From the NCBI RefSeq assembly GCF_035046485.1, contig NC_085138.1:294172256-294236255 (forward strand): 64,000 bases of DNA, in the 5' to 3' direction. Positions 58,701 through 64,000 of this stretch are shown one piece after another. The notes under the pieces are model-generated. The model worked only from the letters and a program-made list of their open reading frames with translations. It searched no databases and was not told the origin of the DNA. Every line of letters begins with the position of its first letter. Within the stretch, counting starts at the first letter, position 1. The position numbers were made by a program, and so were the translations under genes. This DNA is from Aedes albopictus (Eukaryota; Arthropoda; Insecta; Diptera; Culicidae).

Positions 58701-61700
58701 GTTCGAGTCTCACCGGAGTACGTGGATTTCTTTTCATAATTTCAAATCTCAATTTGTTCATCGAGCACATGTTCTGTTGTGCACATGGATGTCAAAGCAT
58801 TTTCAACAATGTAATTTCCCACATGGCTTGGTCAGCCAAAACAAAATCAAGAAATTGACATTTGTAAGGTGCTACGGTCACCCTTACCGTATTCGGTCGG
58901 CCGAGGACCGACCCGTCGAGAGTCCGACTGCACACTAATTGCCATACCAATAAGTGATTGGAAGGCAGTGCCCGAAGCTCTCGACAATTAAAAATAACTT
59001 CCTCTCCCGCTTTGACATACATGTGCACAACAGACAATGTGTTAGATGTTCATCTAATCCCATCCGAAGGGGGTTTGGATTGTGAAAAGAAGATAACCAT
59101 GTGCGATTGTGGAATCGAGTTCAGTTCTAGGCCTGCTGGCGACGGAGATAGTCGAGTGACTCCGTAGCTTGAAGGAATAGAAGCGCCCGTCTAGCGAATT
59201 GGGAGTCGTGAGTTCGAGTCTCACCGGAGTACGTGGATTTCTTTTCATAATTTCAAATCTCAATTTGTTCATCGAGCACATGTTCTGTTGTGCACATGGA
59301 TGTCAAAGCATTTTCAACAGTGTAATTTCCCACATGGCTTGGTCAGCCAAAGCAAAATCAAGAAATTCACACTTAAAATAATAATATTTCAACAATAACC
59401 ATAAAATCTCAAAATGTTTTCATCTAAAAAAATGCGTTCCCCAAATTGGCTTCCAGGAAAAATGTAAAAGTGTGGGAATGGGAATGTTCAAAAATAAAAA
59501 TTAGAAAAATCAAAAACAAAAATTCACGAAATCAAGAATTAAAAAGAATCATCTTCCAAAACATGTTGAAATCGATTTTAGATGACAAAAAATGATATTA
59601 AGATCGAAATCAAAAATTTGGGTATTAGAGGGTTGAGAAAAAATGCTAAAAATATCCTATGATTCATATTTTATCCAGAATTTTTCAAAAGCCTTTTCTA
59701 TGGAATTATTCAAGAATGCAGTCATAAAAATCTCCAGGACATTTTACCTGTATCTTTTTTCCAGAATTTCGGACATTATGTGTCAGAAAACCAATCAGAT
59801 TCTATCAGATTGATTGCTTACGATACACAGTAAGGTGGCCCACAGTTATATGAAAAACAAAAATATCGAAAAATGCTAAGTCTTACCTCCTAAATCAGTT
59901 GTTTTGGACTCCCAGAAGCTACGTTCAAAATTTGAGCAAAATCAATTAAGCCTAAGGGGGCGCTCAAAACGCTTGAAGTTTGTATGGGAAAACTGAGCAA
60001 AATGTATGCAGAAATTTTAAGTTTTCGAATTTTGCCGCTAGGTAGCGCTGTAAGCGTTCAATAATCAAACCCTTTGGAATTATTGTAGGTGACTATATGC
60101 CAAACAACTTTTTTTTTTTTAATTGTTTGTGGTGTTGTCAGACGACTGGCTAAGACCGGTCATGCCAAACAACTTTGTCGGAGACCGCAAAGTGATCCAA
60201 CGTCTGTGAAAAAAGTTATACCCTAGGTAAACTGAGGATGAACTTTATTTTTGTTTTTCCAATACACGTAAAGGAATAATATCAATAACGAAATCTCAAA
60301 ACTTTACCTCACTTTGCCTAGGTTATAACTTTTTTCACAGCCGTCGGATCACTTTGCGGTCTTCGACATAGTTGTTTGGCATAGTCATTTACAATAATAC
60401 CAAAGGGTTTGATTATTGAACGCTTACAGCGCCACCTAGCGGCAAAATTCGAAAACTTAAAATTTCTGCATACATTTTACTCAGTTTTCCCATACAAACT
60501 TCAAGCGTTTTGAGCGCCCCCTTAGGCTTAATTGATTTTGCTCAAATTTTGAACGTAGCTTCTGGGAGGCCAAAACAACTGATTTAGGAGGTAAGACTTG
60601 GCATTTTTCGAAATTTTTGCTTTTCATATAAGTGTGGGCCACCCTAACACACAGTCTACAAAACCTAGGATAGGATACGACAACTAGTCAGCCCAAAAGA
60701 GACCAATTTGGGGACCAATAATCTTAGCAACGCGGAAAAACAAGACAGCAAGCTGTGAAATTAGACAGAGAAGTTGCAGGTGTCACATCCTATCCTAGTA
60801 CAAAACCAATGGTTTTTTTTGACGGGATTCGTTACATTTGACTACAAAATTCAACCAAATGTTTCTTAAAAATTTCCGATAGACGTTCTCTTGCAAATTC
60901 CACAAAAAAGCTTTCAGAAACAACAATTTTAGAAATCTTGCCATTATTTAGTTTTTTTTTAACGTCAGGCATTGCTCTATACGTTAGTTCCGTCCAAAAT
61001 TTATATTAAATCCAAAATATTAGCCAAAAACTGATTAGCAGGGTTAAGACAGAAATTACTTCAAGAGTTTAACTAAGAAATTCAGAATATGATCTTCTAA
61101 GTTTAGATAAATTGAGCTTCTAGTGCAATGCAACTTAACTAACACTCCACACTATTGACTATAAACATTGTTTTTGCTCAAACACAAAATTCCATAATTC
61201 TCTAATACTCTAATTCTAATACCATCAGGGTACCAGATTCCGCTCATCTAAGGCCAGTTTCGGAGAAAAACATCATCTATTGAATGATTGTTAAGCCGAT
61301 TTGAAATATTTTTGCATTTTATGTTAGTTCAATCTAAGCACAATCAGATACAAATCAAGACTAAAGTAGAACTTTTTATAAAAATATGATTTTATTACAG
61401 TTGGTGTGAGACCAAAGTGGTCCTAATTCCGCTCACGAACAAATTTTTGTCACCTTTTAAGTAGACTTTTCCGAAAAATTGTATTCTTTTTGCAATTCTA
61501 TGTTTTTACAATTAGTTTTTCCTGTTTAGTGTAAGTATATAACAGTGATTAAATACACGATGTACTAAAACTGGCAGATTTTACGATTTTCACGCACTTT
61601 ATTGCGTGAGCGGTTATTGGAACACATAAAATTAACTACAGCTTTTTTGGGCCCAATAGCCGCTCAAAAATTTTCATTGTTTTGTTCATAAAATTTATGT

Positions 61701-63960
61701 GTTTCGGTAAATATTGCATAAAATGGCTGTGCTCTTATCTAATTCACATTGTCCAAGAATATCCGCGCCAAAAAGAGTGTATTTATGCGTGTAAACTTGA
61801 TTTTTACAACAATGAGCGGCTATTGGGTCATGAGCGGCTACTGGTACACTGACGGTACTTCTAAATCTCTAATTTGAAAATGTTTTTTTTTTCGATTGTG
61901 TTGAACTCTATGTCCAAATGTTTGATGTAAGTACATTTATAAACTATTTCCGCAAAATCCGCGCCAAAATTAGTAAAAACGCGCGAAACGCAAAAACCGC
62001 GAAAAACGCAAATTCCGCGCCGCCTGTAACAGCCCTGTAGTTGTGACTTTCACAATCAGAGGCGGGCGCGCGCATCGTTTTTCTATGCGTTTGACGTTTC
62101 ACACTAGCGCCTTCTGTTGACGATATTGCACAACACAGTGATTCGTGCAAATTTTCCACCAGGTGATGGTAGTGTGAACTGGGCGATGGATTTCCATGAA
62201 AATCGTTCAAGGTGTTACGTCTGTTTGTGGTTAGGGATCGTTCAAAAATTACGTCTATCATTTGGGGGGGGGGGGTTTAGAAAAGTGTGTCAGTACGTGT
62301 ATAAGGTATAGGGAAAAAGCTTGACAGAGGGGGGAGGGGGGTTGTCTAGAAAACCTGAAAAACGATGGACGTAATTAATGAACCTTCCCTTACACTAATT
62401 TTCATAAGATATATTTTGATGAATTTCGTTACTTCCCTGAGTGTAGTGTTATAATTTGCATAAAACTCGATGCATAAATAACTCCCTATTATGCAACTCA
62501 TAACAATTTCTCCATATATATAAAAATGAGTTTGAAATCCCTTTGAGGCAACAAAACTCACGAACGGCTGAACCGAACGGGATGAATTTTGCATGGTTTG
62601 ATTTGTATTTAGAATGGCTGTGTTTATAAGTAAAAAAAAAGTTATGAAAATGGAATGAAAAGTAAGAAAATTAATAAATTACTGATTTTTCATGAGCTGG
62701 GAAAAAAATCAACACGGACGGAATGAAACCAATCTAGAGTGCGGTGCTGTTATGAGCTCAACAGTTGTCAAACCACCAAGCTTGGCAAGACAAAGTTTGC
62801 CGGGACAGCTAGTATTTCATAAAATTCATAATTGGGGTCTCCAGTTAGCCTAATGGTTAAGGCTATGGATCGCCAATCCAGAGACGGCGGGTTCGATTCC
62901 CGTTCCAGTCGGGAATTTTTCTCGACTCCCTGGGCATAGTGTATCATTGTACTTGCCTCACAATCAAGCTCACAATATACAAATTTATACAATGGCAGGC
63001 AAAGAACGCCCTTGAATTAATAACTGTGGAGAAGTGCTTAAAGAACACTAAGTTGAAACAAAGCAGGCCAAGTCCCAGTGGGGACATTGAGCCATAAAGA
63101 AGAAGAAAATTCATAATTAATACCATAATGACCACGGCAAACCGTGTTAGATAAATATACGATAACTCGTTGCGCAAAACTATTAATTATTATTATATAA
63201 CTCACCCAAAATACTCCACGGAGGGCTGAAAAACAACAGGAACATCGCAGTTATCTGCCGCAGAACAATCGGAATCGATCTTTAGTTTTTTGAGTGGCGG
63301 CGCATCTTTCAGATTGTCTGTTAAATAAAATTTATCTTTCAAATCCTTATCCACATTATGTATGAAAATGCTTACCTCTACCTTCCGAAAGAACTGATGC
63401 TACTTGGGTTAATAAATCACATTCATTGCCATCAATATCAATTTTAACTTTACACCCGAGCATTATACCGATGTCAGCTATGAAAATAGCATTACCAACA
63501 TTTTCAAATGAGTCGGCGGAATGAATGAGCATATAAATTATCTGAAAAAAAAAAGAAGTAATAAATTTATAAAACTTACAACTTAAAAAAAAAGTTTTAT
63601 TTATTTTTGAATTAATTATTTTATTTTAAACGTACTTATTTTTTTACGTCAATTTTTTCCTTGACCCGATAATTATAAACTGGTTTACGTTCGATCAATA
63701 AATACAATTACAATTACAATTTTAAACGTACCCGCAGATAGCAAACGATGGTGAATACCTCCCTTTCTTCGCGAGGAACGGCATGCCATTCGCCGGTGTG
63801 TAAACAAGCGTACACCAGGTCGTACACAACTCCAATCCGAACGAGAGTTCGTTTAGCACAAATTGAATCGACTTCACTGCAGCTTCCATTCCGCAGAGGC
63901 TTTAACGCACCTTCTATCACATCACAATAAAGCCGTTTTATTTTAATTGATTTATTTTCT
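46535..63960 (-). CDS. KDM8: KDM8/JMJD5 JmjC-domain oxygenase gene, five coding exons, 5' partial
   Basis: Joined exons 63960-63732, 63541-63376, 63317-63206, 54333-53910 and 46792-46535 encode about 395 residues ending in a stop; the animal protein is about 416 aa. Order: an N-terminal helical region matching the animal JMJD5 N-terminus (LHTGEW block near residue 60), a charged linker, then the JmjC barrel. Visible catalytic residues are the iron-binding HTD (about residues 300-302), a 2-oxoglutarate lysine in FGSK, and the second iron histidine in WWHYVESL (about 379). The C-terminus SFSVSFWFE matches the family ending SFSVSFWW. JMJD5 is a nuclear Fe(II)/2-oxoglutarate oxygenase, reported as an H3K36me2 demethylase and later as an arginyl C3-hydroxylase; the biochemical assignment is debated. 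There is no in-frame ATG in the first exon seen, so the start lies right of 64000. All internal junctions are GT-AG with matching phase and no breaks, so the gene looks intact. Confidence 0.93.
47108..47452. mobile_element. Palindromic MITE in KDM8 downstream intron
   Basis: ACTGCAAGCCATCAAGCTTGGAAATATTTT near 47116 mirrors AAATATTTCCAAGCTTAATGGCTTGCAGT near 47450. The arms of about 120 bp share AATTGGTCAATTAACATCTAAA and GACTCATGCAAAATATTTCG. Confidence 0.7.
48430..51835. other. KDM8 intronic sequence without recognised genes
   Basis: Contains a short palindrome near 48600-48740 (ATCGTATAAGATG ... CATCTTATACGAT) and the reverse dispersed repeat at 50460-50720. A GC-richer patch at 50790-50905 has open frames on both strands, but no domain is visible. 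Confidence 0.45.
50460..50720 (-). repeat. Dispersed repeat, reverse copy 3 of 3, with TTCGACTTTCCATACAAGG block
   Basis: GAGCTCGGTAAGCTGATGG ... GTGTAGAATCATGCCCTGAGTTCG is the reverse complement of 1-82. The adjoining CGACTTTCCATACAAGGATTTGAAATCG is the reverse complement of a stretch at 34070-34110, so both belong to one larger family. Confidence 0.55.
52280..53900. other. KDM8 intronic sequence without recognised genes
   Basis: No inverted ends or domain-bearing frames recognised. Frames at 53300-53690 on both strands lack known motifs. Confidence 0.45.
53910..54333 (-). CDS. KDM8: KDM8 exon 4 (in window), first half of JmjC domain
   Basis: The acceptor is the pyrimidine-rich CCCCTTCCAG just right of 54333; a single base completes the split glycine codon (EYFG-SEHYD). 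Encodes 141 residues containing WPAMQKW, TVPVEIGSQY, the LAQHELFDQIPEL signature of JMJD5, and the HTD iron triad near 53940. The donor is CAG|GTAGGT at 53909, phase 0. Upstream in-frame codons to 54461 are intronic read-through, not coding, because the family alignment starts at the splice site. Confidence 0.93.
54527..54955. mobile_element. Tc1/mariner-like palindromic MITE
   Basis: TA-CAGTGCGAGAAATTAGTATAAAGACAGAGC at the left mirrors GCTCTGTCTTTATACTTTATTTCTCGCACTG-TA at the right. The arms run almost to the centre (about 200 bp each), making a long hairpin. The TA duplication suggests the IS630-Tc1-mariner group. Confidence 0.8.
54960..56425 (-). mobile_element. Jockey-clade non-LTR retrotransposon, 5'-truncated reverse transcriptase
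   Basis: Read on the minus strand from 56425: IFKSGKKSDIKNYHGIAIL, QHGFFKGRST, then SGVPQGSHLGPLLFILFVNDV and the catalytic YADDMKLF (frame 56121-55798), then the thumb and C-terminal region (frame 55853-55074) with LGIILDSKL and ITYVRPLLEYCSIVW. At least two frame changes and a 5' truncation make it inactive. The 3' end has a short (ATAA)n tail at about 54960-54985 and abuts the TA-flanked palindrome at 54955. It lies antisense-free, in the same orientation as KDM8, in its big intron. Confidence 0.88.
56692..56756. repeat. Perfect 29-bp inverted repeat with 7-base loop
   Basis: Arms 56692-56720 and 56728-56756 (ATAGTCGACAAAAAATTG ...) are exactly complementary around TGCATCC. They are followed by direct repeats of AACTATCAGG. 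Confidence 0.85.
56857..59632. mobile_element. piggyBac-like MITE interrupted by array copy 2
   Basis: The left end TTAA-CCCTCTAATACCC (from 56853) and right end GGGTATTAGAGGG-TTGA (to 59636; the duplication has one change) enclose 2776 bp. Subtracting array copy 2 (2148 bp) and one 13-bp duplication leaves 615 bp, against 616 bp for the intact copy. The sequence on both sides matches the copy at 37023. Confidence 0.8.
57223..59370. mobile_element. 511-bp-monomer mobile array, copy 2 (2.1 kb)
   Basis: The same monomer as copy 1, inserted within a TTAA-flanked MITE. About 1.2 units run one way (57223-57821), an abrupt junction follows at about 57822, then about 3 units run the other way to 59370. 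It is flanked by a perfect 13-bp duplication ACTTAAAATAATA (57210-57222 and 59371-59383). Three of four units carry GCCAAAGC where copy 1 has GCCAAAAC, so the copies are separable. Read from the opposite strand, the outer ends nearly coincide with those of copy 1 (start near GTCAATTTCTTG, end near TTTTCAACAG). Confidence 0.85.
59833..60644. mobile_element. Long palindromic MITE (812 bp), TA-flanked
   Basis: TA-AGGTGGCCCACAG at the left mirrors GTGTGGGCCACCC-TA at the right. Arms of nearly 400 bp share CAGTTTTCCCATACAAACTTCAAGCG and GGGGGCGCTCAAAACG. It lies in the big KDM8 intron. Confidence 0.8.
60114..60163 (-). mobile_element. Truncated retro-insert with poly(T) end
   Basis: A T-run followed by about 40 bases (GTTTGTGGTGTTGTCAGACGACTGG) interrupts the palindrome. 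ATGCCAAACAACTT is repeated on both sides (about 60099-60112 and 60164-60178), giving a 14-15-bp target duplication. It looks like a severely 5'-truncated minus-strand retroposon. Confidence 0.6.
61227..61851. mobile_element. MITE with GTACCAG inverted ends
   Basis: CAGGGTACCAGATTCCGCTCAT at the left mirrors ATGAGCGGCTACTGGTACACTG at the right. GAGCGG motifs recur inside. The target duplication is not clear. Confidence 0.65.
62234..62389. mobile_element. Small MITE, TTA-flanked
   Basis: TTA-GGGATCGTTCAAAAATTACGTC at the left mirrors GGACGTAATTAATGAACCTTCCC-TTA at the right. It has an internal G-run and a GGGGGGAGGGGGG tract. Confidence 0.7.
62507..62815 (+). mobile_element. Helitron-like short element, copy 2
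   Basis: Shares the full layout of copy 1, from ATATATATAAAAATGAGTTTG through GAACGGCTGAACCGAACGG to the end CCGGGACAGCTAGTAT. It lies in the large KDM8 intron, immediately left of a Feilai SINE. Confidence 0.5.
62834..63105 (+). mobile_element. Feilai-type SINE in KDM8 intron
   Basis: Head GTCTCCAGTTAGCCTAATGG, B box GGGTTCGATTCCC, tail AAGAAGAAG. Perfect 13-bp duplication AAAATTCATAATT (62821-62833 and 63106-63118). It lies about 100 bp from the splice donor of the KDM8 exon 63317-63206 and runs opposite to the gene. Confidence 0.9.
63206..63317 (-). CDS. KDM8: KDM8 exon 3 (in window), linker
   Basis: A short exon after a 58-bp intron. The acceptor is TTTAACAG and the donor is TTTTGG|GTGAGT, phase 2. 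It encodes a lysine-rich linker (PPLKKLKID, a possible nuclear localisation segment) and the start of the JmjC N-terminal flank, QPSVEYFG, matching the family PSLEYFRE motif. The following intron is 8.9 kb and carries a Feilai SINE, a Helitron-like copy, the 511-bp array copy 2 and a Jockey fragment. Confidence 0.88.
63376..63541 (-). CDS. KDM8: KDM8 exon 2 (in window)
   Basis: Begins after a polypyrimidine tract and CAG at 63544-63542, directly continuing the reading frame (CYLR-IIYML). Encodes 55 residues ending VASVLSEGR. The donor is G|GTAAGC at 63375, phase 1. The segment IADIGIMLGCKVKIDIDGN corresponds to the helical repeat of the JMJD5 N-terminal domain. The intron to the previous exon is 190 bp. 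Confidence 0.88.
63732..63960 (-). CDS. KDM8: KDM8 exon (most 5' one visible)
   Basis: Encodes 76 residues of the N-terminal helical domain, including LHTGEW and REEREVFTIVCYLR, which align with the animal JMJD5 pattern LNTGTW ... VYAIGCLLKAL. The donor is CGG|GTACGT at 63731. The left boundary is my choice of a strong acceptor (TCTTTCTTCAG) at 63961-63970. The frame stays open to the window edge, so a longer or earlier exon is possible. Confidence 0.82.
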
Positions 63961-64000
63961 CTGAAGAAAGACGGTTCAGGCAAAAATTTTAACAATCTTG

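Noticed and set aside
41148..59370. Hammerhead-ribozyme retrozyme
   Set aside because: Retrozymes are also tandem and mobile, so I looked for the CTGATGA ... GAAA core in either strand of the unit and did not find it. A covariance-model search would settle this.
63732..63995. Start codon of KDM8 at 63995
   Set aside because: The codon there is TTG, and no in-frame ATG exists in the visible exon. A strong acceptor at 63961 makes an upstream start outside the window more likely.
1..64000. Endogenous viral element
   Set aside because: No frame shows recognisable viral polymerase, capsid or glycoprotein motifs. The RT segments belong to non-LTR retrotransposons.

Overview
The window is an insect nuclear genome segment, almost certainly from an Aedes (culicine) mosquito. 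The host assignment rests on several features: tRNA-derived SINEs with the Feilai consensus layout, dense palindromic MITEs, RTE- and Jockey-type non-LTR debris, and the long degenerate GGAATTCCTCCAGAA-type periodic repeat. Genes are sparse, introns are large and repeats are nested several deep. There are no prokaryotic features.

One conserved protein-coding gene can be read with confidence. It is KDM8/JMJD5 (a JmjC-domain 2-oxoglutarate oxygenase) on the minus strand, with five coding exons at 63960-63732, 63541-63376, 63317-63206, 54333-53910 and 46792-46535. Splice phases are compatible throughout. The 5' end lies beyond the right edge. Two introns of 7-9 kb are filled with transposons. 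A second candidate is a two-exon, 56-residue secreted peptide gene on the minus strand (31233-30914) with a TATA/initiator-like promoter. The ORFs at 11.0-12.2 kb may be gene remnants, but I cannot name them.

Layout: 0-10 kb holds periodic repeats, TA-flanked MITEs and a 1.4-kb non-autonomous retroelement with a 24-bp target duplication. 10-19 kb holds a SINE, unassigned ORFs, MITEs, a decayed RTE element and more periodic repeat. 19-30 kb holds Feilai SINEs, two copies of a CCGTCGTGCGGGG MITE and a multi-level nest of palindromic elements, one bounded by inverted AAAGGTCG minisatellites. 30-38 kb holds the peptide gene, an RTE 3' fragment, a hAT-like MITE, a compound element with a 151-bp array, and a piggyBac-like MITE. 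38.5-46 kb is a 7.5-kb element with CACT termini, a TTA duplication and subterminal 170-bp repeats. 46.5-64 kb is the KDM8 locus.

The most striking object is a mobile array of nearly identical 511-bp units. Each unit carries a tRNA-like module. It occurs twice (41148-45275 and 57223-59370). Each copy is flanked by its own perfect 13-bp target-site duplication, each contains an internal head-to-head orientation switch, and both have nearly the same outer termini. Copy 2 sits inside a piggyBac-like MITE whose uninterrupted relative is also in the window. Removing the insertion plus one duplication restores the MITE length to within 1 bp. I do not recognise this element as a described family.
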